DNA of 24,898 nucleotides. Source: a virus. Every line of letters begins with the position of its first letter. Position 1 is the stretch's first letter. Made by a program: the position numbers and the translations under genes. This document shows positions 13,170 through 21,569 of the stretch, in pieces. Below the pieces are notes generated by a model, which ran no database searches, had not been told where the DNA came from, and was given only the letters and a program-made list of their open reading frames with translations. The stretch covers positions 1 to 24,898 of IMG/VR virus record IMGVR_UViG_3300043568_002888; one strand, 5' to 3'.

Positions 13170-14480
13170 ATGAATAGTTTAGATAAACAATATCAAGCAC
13201 TACTCCAAGATATTTTAGATAATGGAGTAACTAAATCTGACCGAACAGGAACTGGAACAATTAGTGTATTTGGAAGACAAATCCGTCATAAAATGTCAGA
13301 AGGTTTTCCTTTACTTACAACTAAGAAGATGCCATTTAAAACTATTGTAACAGAATTGCTATGGTTCTTACGTGGTGATACAAACATTAAGTATTTAGTT
13401 GATAATAACTGTCATATTTGGGATGGTGATGCTTACAAGAATTTTGTAATAAAATCAAAGCAAAAATATGGAGAAGACTTTAGTGTACTATCAATGGAGC
13501 AATTCATAACAAGTTTAGAAGTCGATTCTGATTTTGCTGCTGAGTGGGGTGACTTAGGTCCAATCTATGGTAAGCAATGGAGAAAATGGAACAAAGTAAA
13601 TTTTGATAACATGATAGTAGATTACAGTGGAGACAATACTGGATATACCTTACATGAACCTATAGATCAAATCCAAAACCTAATCAACGACCTTAAAACA
13701 AATCCAGACTCAAGACGATTAATGGTTAATGCTTGGAACGTAGGAGAATTGGATTCAATGGTTCTTCCACCATGTCATTATGGATTTCAAGTTTATACAA
13801 GAGAGTTAAGTTTGAATGATAGAGTATTAGAATTTGCAAAAAGAGATTTAGACCCTTCTGAGTTTAGAAGAGGTGGTAATTATGGGACAGTAATTCCAGA
13901 AGAAAGGACATTAGAAGTTCTAAACAATCATAACATCCCAAAACGAACAATCTCATTAATGTGGAATCAACGTTCAGTTGATACCTTCTTAGGTTTACCA
14001 TTCAATATTGCTTCTTATGGATTGTTATTGGAAATCATTGCTAAAGCAGTTAATATGGTTCCAGATGAATTAATTGGTAACTTAGGCGATGTACATTTAT
14101 ATTCAAATCATATTGAACAAGCAAAGGAACAAATTGGTAGAAAGTATACACCAGAGGAAAGAACTCTAATGCTAAAAGATGCAATGAGCTGGCATTTATA
14201 CCATAAAGCAGTTAATGAACTAATGCCATTTGGTGGAGGTATGTCTGAGTATTATGATGCTCACAAAATTCCTTATCGAACAAGAGAACCTTATCAATTA
14301 CCTTCTTTAAATATTAATACTGAGTTTTGGGCTAGGGAAACTGAATATGGTCCATTAGATGCAGTCTCAGTATTTAATAATTTCACTGATGATAATTTTT
14401 GCAAGTGTTTATTAGAAGAGGATATTCAATTAGCCAATTATCAATCACATTCATCAATTAAAGCACCTTTATCTAATTAA
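13170..14480 (+). CDS. thyA: Thymidylate synthase ThyA, enlarged
   Basis: The protein makes dTMP from dUMP with methylene-tetrahydrofolate. Visible motifs: RTGTGTISVFG (~25-35), FPLLTTKKM (~46-54), WFLRGDTNIKYL, IYGKQWRKW, DSRRLMVNAWN, the active-site LPPCHYGFQVY with Cys at ~202, MWNQRSVDTFLGLPFNIASYGLLL and GDVHLYSNH. At 436 residues it is far longer than ThyA of E. coli (264). Extra segments lie at ~90-125, ~145-165, ~215-250 (RDLDPSEFRRGGNYGT) and a ~75-residue C-terminal extension. All core motifs are intact, so it should be active. It supports dTMP supply for an AT-rich genome. Confidence 0.95.
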   Translation: MNSLDKQYQALLQDILDNGVTKSDRTGTGTISVFGRQIRHKMSEGFPLLTTKKMPFKTIVTELLWFLRGDTNIKYLVDNNCHIWDGDAYKNFVIKSKQKYGEDFSVLSMEQFITSLEVDSDFAAEWGDLGPIYGKQWRKWNKVNFDNMIVDYSGDNTGYTLHEPIDQIQNLINDLKTNPDSRRLMVNAWNVGELDSMVLPPCHYGFQVYTRELSLNDRVLEFAKRDLDPSEFRRGGNYGTVIPEERTLEVLNNHNIPKRTISLMWNQRSVDTFLGLPFNIASYGLLLEIIAKAVNMVPDELIGNLGDVHLYSNHIEQAKEQIGRKYTPEERTLMLKDAMSWHLYHKAVNELMPFGGGMSEYYDAHKIPYRTREPYQLPSLNINTEFWARETEYGPLDAVSVFNNFTDDNFCKCLLEEDIQLANYQSHSSIKAPLSN

Positions 14481-14483
14481 GAT

Positions 14484-14831
14484 ATGGAAATTAGAAAAAT
14501 AACCTATAAGGAAGTTGATCATGAATTCAGCGAACTTAAACCTGACCTACTAGACGAATATGCAACCTATTATGGGTGCTTTATTAAAGATGAATTGGTT
14601 GGAGTTGTTTCGTATGTTGAACACGCTGCTGTAATTTATCTTTGCCATGCATATGTTAAAGAAGAACACAGAAGTCAGGGCATCTATAAATTATTGTGGA
14701 ACTATAGAGACTCTAAAATAAAAGAATCAGATAAATCTATTTATGCACACTGTAATGTTGATAGTTTAAAATATTTTATCAACAATGGATATGCAATTGA
14801 AAAGGCCCTATTTAAAGTAGTTAAATTATGA
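14484..14831 (+). CDS. GNAT-family N-acetyltransferase
   Basis: The 115-residue protein has the GNAT acetyl-CoA-binding motif A, LCHAYVKEEHRSQGIYKLLWNYRD (~50-74), with the R/Q-x-x-G-x-G/A-like loop as HRSQGI, and the motif B region DSLKYFINNGYAIEK. It is short for a GNAT (usually 140-170 residues), but the core strands are present. Substrate unknown: a protein lysine, N-terminus or small molecule. It starts 3 bases after thyA and overlaps the next gene by 4 bases (ATGA). Confidence 0.75.
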   Translation: MEIRKITYKEVDHEFSELKPDLLDEYATYYGCFIKDELVGVVSYVEHAAVIYLCHAYVKEEHRSQGIYKLLWNYRDSKIKESDKSIYAHCNVDSLKYFINNGYAIEKALFKVVKL

Positions 14832-15034
14832 AAAAAGTATTAAGAATTGAACCATATTGTTATAAAACATGGTCACCTGCATTTAAGCAAATTGGCTTAA
14901 TTTCCCCGTATATTACCTATAATCCAGAAGGTCACTTTGTTGAATCTGGAGTTAGCTCTTGGCTATTAATAGTAAGTTTTAATATACTAATTTGGGATTT
15001 TGGATTCAGGATCTATTATGATCTTGAATATTAA
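14828..15034 (+). CDS. Small membrane-associated protein
   Basis: The 68-residue product has one hydrophobic segment near its C-terminus (SSWLLIVSFNILIWDFGF, ~43-60) and a polar aromatic N-terminal part. It is coupled to the GNAT gene through ATGA. Its TAA interleaves with the stop of the convergent gene on the minus strand. Function unknown. Confidence 0.6.
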   Translation: MKKVLRIEPYCYKTWSPAFKQIGLISPYITYNPEGHFVESGVSSWLLIVSFNILIWDFGFRIYYDLEY

Positions 15035-16365
15035 GCAGTCTGAGTTGAGGTTAATGAATTAGCAAAAGCTTTTGCTTTTTGTAAACCGACTGAAACAACT
15101 GCTCCATCTAATGAAGTCCCCCAACCTGCGTTAGACCTAATATAGTCAGTAACTGCTGAATCTAAATCTGAATAGTTATTTGGATTTTTACCATGTCTCT
15201 TAAATGAATCAATAAAATATAGGATTGCAAATTCTGCTGCAATCTCAGGTTTTTCAAGAAGTTCAGGATTTTTAACAATATCAATACTACCTAAAGACTG
15301 GTTTGACTTATTATAAATCTTTTGTAGGTTTTCGTAATTTCCTTTAAATGTTATTCCATTAAAACCGCGGCCTCTGTATTTTTCTCCATCTCCTGGTTCA
15401 GTATTGCCGTACATTCCTCCATATACTGCTTCCCAAAATTTACTGTCAAAGCCAGTTTTGCCTAATTGTTTCCAACCTTCAATTTCTTGATCTGAATATT
15501 TTGAAATTCTGGCTCCAAATACTTCTTTCATTCTTGCAATTGATGTACTAAAATACGAAGTTTCACTACCACCTTTTGAAGACTCTTTTGAAATTACTCC
15601 TAAAATTGCTTTACGTGCAAATTCATTTGTTATTCCATTTTTGTCCATTGACTTTTCTAATGCAACCATATTTTCTTTTGGAAAGCCGCCTCCAGATTTA
15701 AAGTTAGTACCTTTACCTGCAGTCAATGAAGTTGAATATTTGTCTAATTCTGCTTGAGAAAAATTCTTTTCTTTTAATTTAGCAATAAGCCTCTTAATTA
15801 AGTCCGAGTCAATTACAATACCGCTGCTAGATAAATTACCAGCAGGTGCTTCCGCTCCGGTTAAGCCACTAACTGTAATTGGATCATCGACTTTGGCATT
15901 TGCTGTTTTTGAATTTTCTGCACTTTTGCCATATGATAAATGAAAGTGACCGCCAGTAGCAGCCGCAGTTGGATTAGAGTATTCATCAATATAACTAAAG
16001 CCTGGAGTTCCAGCTGAAATTCTGTCTAATATAGTAATCATTTGTTTACGAGCTTCTCCAGAATTTGGAGTTATGGCTAAGTCAATTGCTTGGCCTTTAG
16101 TATGTCGACTCACATATGATAAATTATGGTGAAATGCATCATTGCCTCCAGTAACTGTAACTTTAACAGTTGGTGCAAGTTTTTTAAATTCTTCAAGAAC
16201 TACTTTTGTAATCTTTTGAATATCATCAGTAATATCTCCACCGCTGCTAATCTCAGAAGATTTTTCAGAATATCCTAGCTCAGCTAAGGTATCTCTAAGC
16301 TCGTCAGATTGAGAGGCTTCATTAAGCGCACGTTTAAAGTCAGTATATGATTTGATTTTGGTCAT
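15031..16365 (-). CDS. Two-domain peptidoglycan hydrolase (M15 peptidase + GH19-like)
   Basis: The 444-residue protein has a tagged N-terminus (MTKIKSYTDFKRALNE|AS). An M15-type zinc peptidase domain follows, with SRHTKGQAIDL (~86-96) and GHFHLSYG (~139-146), giving His88, Asp95 and His142 as metal ligands. After a linker comes a lysozyme/GH19-like domain: AILGVISKESSKG with a likely catalytic Glu261, and YGNTEPGDGEKYRGRG (~319-334). Together they would cut the peptide stems and the glycan strands of the wall. The upstream gene supplies a peptidoglycan-binding domain and is coupled by TAATG. It could be an endolysin, but the tag suggests a virion-associated enzyme. Confidence 0.88.
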   Translation of the reverse strand: MTKIKSYTDFKRALNEASQSDELRDTLAELGYSEKSSEISSGGDITDDIQKITKVVLEEFKKLAPTVKVTVTGGNDAFHHNLSYVSRHTKGQAIDLAITPNSGEARKQMITILDRISAGTPGFSYIDEYSNPTAAATGGHFHLSYGKSAENSKTANAKVDDPITVSGLTGAEAPAGNLSSSGIVIDSDLIKRLIAKLKEKNFSQAELDKYSTSLTAGKGTNFKSGGGFPKENMVALEKSMDKNGITNEFARKAILGVISKESSKGGSETSYFSTSIARMKEVFGARISKYSDQEIEGWKQLGKTGFDSKFWEAVYGGMYGNTEPGDGEKYRGRGFNGITFKGNYENLQKIYNKSNQSLGSIDIVKNPELLEKPEIAAEFAILYFIDSFKRHGKNPNNYSDLDSAVTDYIRSNAGWGTSLDGAVVSVGLQKAKAFANSLTSTQTA

Positions 16366-16730
16366 TATATTCCCTGATCTTTTTTAGTAGCTTCATTAAA
16401 CTTCTTGATTGCATCAGCTGTTTCTGGTCCAAAATAGCCATCTACTCCAAATTTTGGAAGTGAATAACCTAGGAACATTAAGGCAGTTTGAATATTTTCA
16501 ATCATCTTTGAATATTGCATTTCTCCTGTTTTTTGAACGGGTACTGACTTATTTTCTCTTGCAAAATCTTCAAGTGTTTTATAAAATTCAGAAAGTTTAT
16601 CGTCAATTAGCTCCTGATTGTCAGTATTACCCTGTTTCTTAGCTGTGCCCTCTTCGCTCTTTCCGGTTAACCAGTCTAAAAAACGGCCTTCGTTAAGGTT
16701 TGAATTAAATTCAGTAAAGGTTTTAATCAT
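16365..16730 (-). CDS. Tagged peptidoglycan-binding protein
   Basis: The 121-residue protein starts MIKTFTEFNSNLNE|GRF, a clear capsid-targeting-like tag. The C-terminal ~45 residues form a PG_binding_1 domain (IENIQTALMFLGYSLPKFGVDGYFGPETADAIKKFNEA, given here in part: VDGYFGPETADAIKKF). It would anchor to the cell wall and help the hydrolase encoded downstream, to which it is joined by the TAATG overlap. Two late-type boxes lie upstream on the same strand. Confidence 0.85.
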   Translation of the reverse strand: MIKTFTEFNSNLNEGRFLDWLTGKSEEGTAKKQGNTDNQELIDDKLSEFYKTLEDFARENKSVPVQKTGEMQYSKMIENIQTALMFLGYSLPKFGVDGYFGPETADAIKKFNEATKKDQGI

Positions 16731-16743
16731 GGTAAACTTTAAA

Positions 16744-16777
16744 TATTTATTGTGTACTATATTGTAAAGTTATTTAT
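16744..16777 (-). promoter_or_regulatory. Two late-type boxes for the hydrolase cassette
   Basis: On the minus strand GATAAATAAC (core 16777-16771) and AATAAATATT (core 16750-16744) both contain ATAAATA. They lie 40 and 13 bases before the ATG at 16730. The first touches the start codon of the divergent nuclease gene. Which one is used cannot be told. Confidence 0.45.
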
Positions 16778-16779
16778 CT

Positions 16780-17532
16780 ATGCCTGAATCAATTAAAAGA
16801 GTTGTGCTGAATGGATTTAGATACTATCAAGTATCTGATTCAACTGGAATACTGGGAACTTTCCCAAGTGTAACGTCTGTACTTGGAGATACCTCTGATA
16901 AATCTGGACTTGATGCTTGGAGAAACCGAATCGGTCACCAAAAAGCCGATCAAATCGGACAAGATGCAGCCAACCGTGGAACTGTAATGCACAGGTTATG
17001 CGAAATCTATCTTAATTTGCCACAGTCAATGTCTGCCAAGGACAGACTCGAGGACACTTTGTCCTTGGCCAGAATAGACGATGAGATTGATCAATTTGAT
17101 AATCGAGCAAAAATTGTAGGTGGCATGCTCTTCTATAATTTTATAAAATCAAAGTCGTTTGATGAAATTAAACGGGTAATTGCCCAAGAGCGATTCTTAT
17201 GGACTGCTAGGGATGGTGGATTTGCTGGTACCGTTGATAATGTTTCTGAATTAATAACTGGTGACCATGCAATTGTAGATTTTAAGACAGCTCGTAAACC
17301 AAAGGAAGAAAAATGGATTGAAGACTATAAAAATCAAGTTGCAGCATATTCAGTTGCAGTTTGGGATCGCATGCAGGTTAAAACTGTTACTTGCAGAATT
17401 TGGATTTCAAATGAAGTAAATTTAGCTCCACAGCACTTTAGAATGGACTCTAGCGAAATGCGAGAATACTATTTTAAATTCAGAGAAAGACTAGCCGACT
17501 TCTATAAGAAGAATCCACCAATTGTACTTTAG
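16780..17532 (+). CDS. RecB-like PD-(D/E)XK nuclease
   Basis: The 250-residue protein has the PD-(D/E)XK nuclease pattern of RecB/Cas4-like enzymes: NRGTVMHRLCE (His71, Glu75), then GGFAGTVDNV (Asp153), the core DFKTARK (Asp167, Lys169) and the trailing QVAAY (Gln186, Tyr190). It probably degrades DNA as an exonuclease or processes recombination and packaging intermediates. It is a single gene between two divergent/convergent late genes. No obvious early-type box precedes it; the ATG follows a late box that reads the other way. Its stop interleaves with the convergent gene's stop. Confidence 0.88.
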   Translation: MPESIKRVVLNGFRYYQVSDSTGILGTFPSVTSVLGDTSDKSGLDAWRNRIGHQKADQIGQDAANRGTVMHRLCEIYLNLPQSMSAKDRLEDTLSLARIDDEIDQFDNRAKIVGGMLFYNFIKSKSFDEIKRVIAQERFLWTARDGGFAGTVDNVSELITGDHAIVDFKTARKPKEEKWIEDYKNQVAAYSVAVWDRMQVKTVTCRIWISNEVNLAPQHFRMDSSEMREYYFKFRERLADFYKKNPPIVL

Positions 17533-19493
17533 ACAATCTCAGTTCGGTCAGTGATCTTTCTTAAAAGATCTAATCTAACTGGAGTAGGTCTTTCAGCTCC
17601 ACCAAATGTTCTTAAGTAAATAAATGGCTGATTTGCAGTATTTCTGGTTGTATAATCACATTTAGATAAAATACCCCAATTGTTTTGGTGATTTGCAATA
17701 TAGTAGTGATCTCCGGCTCTGGCCATTAATTTATCCTGTTCAGTAACAGGTTCAAGGCTTAGGGCAACTAACCCCATTCCAACAAATGGACCTTCAACTG
17801 TTTTACCAGTAACTACATTAATTAGCATAATATTACGAGGATTGCTAATTAATTCTTGCGGGCTTTCAACTGACCTTGTTGCTCTACCTATTTTTTCAAC
17901 TGCTACAAATACTGGAACTCCAGCGGCTCCTCTAAGGGTTGCTTGTTGAGGTTCTGCTAGAACTACAAATTTTGCAAAATTACCAGTTCTGATTTTCTTA
18001 AGCAGGTCAAGATTATCTAAAGTTTGGCGATTATTAACAGCCTGTTTTAATTCAGTTCCAGTAAAATCAAGTTTACCAAATAAGGCTTTGTCTGCAGTTC
18101 TGGCCAAGTTTTGAGAACGATCTCTTTCAATACGTTCTCTTTCTGCTTGAGCTTCAGCATCTCGGCGTTGTTGAATTACTTCAGGGCGTAATCTATTGCT
18201 AATAAAGGTTTTGCCAGCTGGGGTTAAGTTAACCCTATCTAAGTCAGGAATACTTTCAATATTTACTTTAACCCAAATTGATTTATCATTTGTTGTTCGG
18301 GTATCGCCTGCATCGCCTGGAGTAAGTTCACCTTGCTCAATTCTGATAGCATCATTAATACCTACCGCAATATAAGTTCCGTTACGTACATCAACCACTT
18401 GTCTAATTGGTAAGCTACCGTAGCTTGCATCATACAGGTAGCTTTTAACTACAATAAAGTCGCCAACTTGCCATTCTGCATCTGGCTCTGCACCAAATTG
18501 TGTAATACGAGTAGCAAGACGTTGCCTAGTTTCAGCCTCTTCACGAGTTCTACGCTCTCTATCTGCAATTGCTTGGCGTTCTGCTCTTTCTCTGTCAAGA
18601 CGTTGAACTTCTGATCTAGCTGCATTAATTGAGGTTAATTTCTCAGTTGGTATACGGCCGTCTCGGCCTAATGAAGTTAAATAATCATCATCTAATTTTG
18701 TTAAAAATGTATCAGGTAAAAGTCCAAGAAGTTCATCATCAATATCAAATCTGTCCGGTTTTGTGTTATTAAAACCAATTTGACGTTCAATAAATCTTTC
18801 AGCTACATCAATTTTTGATTGAGTGCTTATACTTTTATCCATTGCCATCCAACTACCTGGACCAATTATTGCTAGCGCATCATCAACTGACGGTGTTCCA
18901 TCTGGGTTTGCTTTATAGTCTAACAATGACCCCCAAGCTTTGTCCTTTTCGGTAGTTCCACTTGAATTTGATGAAATATAACCTGCATATTTTAATAGTG
19001 TTCGGTACAATTTGTAACCTAATCCTGTACCCCTAAGCGCTGGTCTAATTCCATCATTTGGGAAATGGCTGCGTTGAAATGAGCTAGGCTCTTCAGTTCT
19101 AAGATAAACTGACGTACCGGATGGATACACATCTCTCCATTTACCAAAATCCTCTTTCATTCGCCCTTCATCAAGTTGCTTAATTTCCTTGAGTAAATCA
19201 ACAATAGGTTGTGGAAATTTTGGATAATAGTCTCTGGTATTACTGGGCTTTTCCATTGTAATCTCAAGTCTAGAAACCTGTTTTAGTGCACGAGTTAAAT
19301 CAGCAGCAACTTCTGTATAACTTCTGCGAACTGGCTGATTTGCCATACGCTCTCTACGAGTAACTGTTTCTTGTCTAGCTCTACCGATATGACTTCCAGC
19401 TAATCGTTCAGGGCGTTTAACTCCCATTTCATCAACTAGTCCACCCTGATTAATATTTGATTCATTAATTGCTTCTATAAAAGACTTTGCCAT
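17529..19493 (-). CDS. Large tagged virion protein with possible GNAT domain
   Basis: The 654-residue protein starts MAKSFIEAINE|SNI, with I-N-E at the predicted cleavage site. Residues ~75-210 include IRPALRGTGLGYKLYRTLLKYAGYISS, resembling the acetyl-CoA loop (RGTGLG) of GNAT-type acetyltransferases. Two Arg/Glu-rich helical stretches (~285-325 and ~430-455) separate beta-rich, SH3-like parts (WQVGDFIVVKSYLYD). The protein is single-gene, from a late-type box 25 bases upstream. By analogy with T4 Alt, which is packaged and injected, it could be an injected modifying enzyme; the GNAT call is by eye only, and it could be a structural protein. Confidence 0.7.
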   Translation of the reverse strand: MAKSFIEAINESNINQGGLVDEMGVKRPERLAGSHIGRARQETVTRRERMANQPVRRSYTEVAADLTRALKQVSRLEITMEKPSNTRDYYPKFPQPIVDLLKEIKQLDEGRMKEDFGKWRDVYPSGTSVYLRTEEPSSFQRSHFPNDGIRPALRGTGLGYKLYRTLLKYAGYISSNSSGTTEKDKAWGSLLDYKANPDGTPSVDDALAIIGPGSWMAMDKSISTQSKIDVAERFIERQIGFNNTKPDRFDIDDELLGLLPDTFLTKLDDDYLTSLGRDGRIPTEKLTSINAARSEVQRLDRERAERQAIADRERRTREEAETRQRLATRITQFGAEPDAEWQVGDFIVVKSYLYDASYGSLPIRQVVDVRNGTYIAVGINDAIRIEQGELTPGDAGDTRTTNDKSIWVKVNIESIPDLDRVNLTPAGKTFISNRLRPEVIQQRRDAEAQAERERIERDRSQNLARTADKALFGKLDFTGTELKQAVNNRQTLDNLDLLKKIRTGNFAKFVVLAEPQQATLRGAAGVPVFVAVEKIGRATRSVESPQELISNPRNIMLINVVTGKTVEGPFVGMGLVALSLEPVTEQDKLMARAGDHYYIANHQNNWGILSKCDYTTRNTANQPFIYLRTFGGAERPTPVRLDLLRKITDRTEIV

Positions 19494-19518
19494 AATTATA
19501 TAAAAAATACTTTTTAGT

Positions 19519-19525
19519 TATTTAT
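19519..19525 (-). promoter_or_regulatory. ATAAATA late-type promoter for the 19493 gene
   Basis: On the minus strand GAATAAATAAC ends 25 bases before the ATG at 19493, the usual spacing of the late-type boxes here. Confidence 0.55.
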
Positions 19526-19576
19526 TCCTGAATCCGGTTAGATAACCATAGTAGAATACTTAAAAAGATTTAAACA

Positions 19577-20299
19577 ATGCAAAAACTCACATTTACTAAA
19601 CAATCTATCCTAATTTCATTTTGGGATGAAACTTCTGAAAAATGGATAGAGAGAAATATGGCTGATGCAAGTTTACCAATCACTTGGTATTTACCGTATG
19701 AAGTTCATATAGAGAAAAATGTGACCTTAAGAGATATTATTAATATGTTAATTCCATATTCTGAGCAACTAAATTTTGTGTTTCTTGCATATCTTAATGG
19801 AGTTCAAGTTGAGGACCTATTTGCTGAATTGTTAAGCCGACCTGCTGAACCTCATGATCTTAAAATAGATGCAATTTGCCTATTATGGATGGGTCAAGTA
19901 AAACCTGTGCCGGATATTGATGACTTAAAGATATACACATTTCCAGCTCTACTTGCTCTGGAAATTATTGACGAAGACGATGATGGTTCAGAGGATGAAC
20001 TTCATAGTATTTACGATATAACAGTTGATCAATTATTAGATAAGTCAATTGTGATTGATGATTTCCTAGAATATTATGACGATGACAAACATAATGATGC
20101 ACTATTTAGCGGAATAACCGATTGGCAATTCTTTGATTTTATCAGAACTATATTAAGCGAATTGGTTCTTTATAGCTTTACAACTGATATAATTAAAAAA
20201 TCAGACTTAAATACTGATCCAATTGGGCCATCTGAATTATTTGAGCATCTTGATAAACTGGATAAATTTTTTAAAGATGAACCAACTGATTTAAGTTAA
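19577..20299 (+). CDS. Acidic hypothetical protein
   Basis: The 240-residue protein is strongly acidic, with runs such as EIIDEDDDGSEDE (~134-146) and EYYDDDKHND. A possible ubiquitin-like start (KLTFTKQSILISFWDE) is followed by helical segments. The acidity could mimic DNA or bind a basic partner, but nothing shows this. A weak box AGTAGAATA at 19550-19558 lies 18 bases before the ATG. The next gene follows within 60 bases. Confidence 0.7.
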   Translation: MQKLTFTKQSILISFWDETSEKWIERNMADASLPITWYLPYEVHIEKNVTLRDIINMLIPYSEQLNFVFLAYLNGVQVEDLFAELLSRPAEPHDLKIDAICLLWMGQVKPVPDIDDLKIYTFPALLALEIIDEDDDGSEDELHSIYDITVDQLLDKSIVIDDFLEYYDDDKHNDALFSGITDWQFFDFIRTILSELVLYSFTTDIIKKSDLNTDPIGPSELFEHLDKLDKFFKDEPTDLS

Positions 20300-20356
20300 T
20301 GGTAATATAATATGCAATTGAAAGTATCTAAGCTTTTGTGGTATATTATATTAAGT

Positions 20357-21364
20357 ATGAGATCAAAGAAAATAAAAACTTTTTATACTCCAAAGCAGGT
20401 TTTAGAAAATGACAAGACTTCTAATTATAGTAAGTCTCCACTAAAACCCAAGTTGCTTTTGGAATATTTAAAACAGAAAAAACTTCTTGGCAATTTTTCA
20501 ATAACTGATGATTTTAAACCATTTACTAAAACTGATTTTAGAATGGCTCATCATAAAAGTTATGTGGAAGATTTTTTTAATGGGACTGGGTTATGTAGTT
20601 CAAATTCATTAGCGTGGTCAAAGCAATTTGCTGAATCAATTAGATATACAAATTCATCTCTGTATTCAGCAATCCGAAATTCAATAGTTAATCCAAAGCA
20701 AGTTAGTTTCAGTCCAACTAGTGGGTTTCACCACGCCCGACCATCAGGCGGCAGCGGATTTTGTACATTTAGCGGTCAAGTAATTGCATCACTTAAAATC
20801 TATAATGAATTTGGATTAAGCGGAGCCTATTTAGATTTAGATGGGCATTTTGGAAATTCAATTGAGGATAGCCGAGGTTTCTGTAAAAACTTAAATAAAG
20901 CAGTTCCATTAGATTTTAATATTAATCCAGAAGGATATGACTCTGACTATTTAGCAGATCTTGCAAAATGGTTAGAAAGATTAAAATATGCTATCCTAAC
21001 CGATAAAATTCAATATGTAGTTTGGTGTCATGGCGCAGATTCGCACGCTGATGATAGCTTAGGAAGACAATGCGATACTGACCATTGGCTTGCATGTTCA
21101 ACTCTTTTTTGGAAATGGGTAAAAAAGATGGATGGGTTATTAGGAAGGCCATTACCTGTAGCATGCGCACTATTTGGAGGATACCGGGATGACGATTATA
21201 ATTCAGTCTTAAGTTTACACACCAGTGACTTTGTTGAGTGTTTCAAGGAATTGCTTGAGGTCGACGTTAAATATACTATAGAGGTAAGTCCTCGTCAAAA
21301 AATTGGATATTGTGATGGTACGAGACTACGTAGAAAACGAAGAACTATGGATCAAAAAGTATAA
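20357..21364 (+). CDS. Histone-deacetylase-fold (arginase/deacetylase) hydrolase
   Basis: I chose the ATG at 20357 because MRSKKIKTFYTP is a natural start for this fold and a TATATTATA box precedes it; an earlier ATG at 20312 would add 15 residues. The 335-residue protein carries the zinc-hydrolase motifs of class I/II HDACs and bacterial acetyl-amidohydrolases: GFHHARPSGGSGFC with the His pair (125-126), DLDGHFG (Asp160, Asp162, His164), HGADSHADDSLG with Asp228, and GGYR. These residues bind zinc and activate water to remove acetyl groups from lysines, polyamines or similar amides. The substrate is unknown. Confidence 0.85.
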   Translation: MRSKKIKTFYTPKQVLENDKTSNYSKSPLKPKLLLEYLKQKKLLGNFSITDDFKPFTKTDFRMAHHKSYVEDFFNGTGLCSSNSLAWSKQFAESIRYTNSSLYSAIRNSIVNPKQVSFSPTSGFHHARPSGGSGFCTFSGQVIASLKIYNEFGLSGAYLDLDGHFGNSIEDSRGFCKNLNKAVPLDFNINPEGYDSDYLADLAKWLERLKYAILTDKIQYVVWCHGADSHADDSLGRQCDTDHWLACSTLFWKWVKKMDGLLGRPLPVACALFGGYRDDDYNSVLSLHTSDFVECFKELLEVDVKYTIEVSPRQKIGYCDGTRLRRKRRTMDQKV

Positions 21365-21518
21365 AGATATTGACCGCAAAGGAGTTACCTCAACCTATTG
21401 GAAGGAGGTTCTTGGCGTAATTGGATATTTGGAATATAAAGAAAATTATGAGGGTTGCCAAGAGCTTTGGGATTACTATAAAGAAATAACAAATGGCAAA
21501 CAAGACGATACTGACTAA
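21315..21518 (+). CDS. Small hypothetical protein overlapping the deacetylase gene
   Basis: The ATG at 21315 gives 67 residues (MVRDYVENEELWIKKYKDID...); the TTG at 21303 is a less likely start. It overlaps the end of the deacetylase gene by 50 bases in another frame, unusually long for this compact genome. The body is helical and charged, rich in Tyr and Trp (STYWKEVLGVIGYLEYKENYEGCQELWDYY). Function unknown. Its transcription ends at the terminator that follows. Confidence 0.65.
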   Translation: MVRDYVENEELWIKKYKDIDRKGVTSTYWKEVLGVIGYLEYKENYEGCQELWDYYKEITNGKQDDTD

Positions 21519-21526
21519 CCAAAAAT

Positions 21527-21553
21527 AGCCCATATTAATATGGGCTATTTTTA
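21527..21553. terminator. Bidirectional terminator, 22-bp perfect palindrome
   Basis: TAGCCCATA (21527-21535) and TATGGGCTA (21540-21548) pair around TTAA, making a perfect 22-base palindrome flanked by five A and five T. It serves the + gene ending at 21518 and the - operon ending at 21570. Confidence 0.92.
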
Positions 21554-21569
21554 TTAAGTTAGTTTTTAA

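Noticed and set aside
20312-20356. Longer start for the deacetylase-fold gene
   Set aside because: It adds a hydrophobic 15-residue stretch not expected for this cytoplasmic fold and overlaps the TATATTATA box; the ATG at 20357 fits better.
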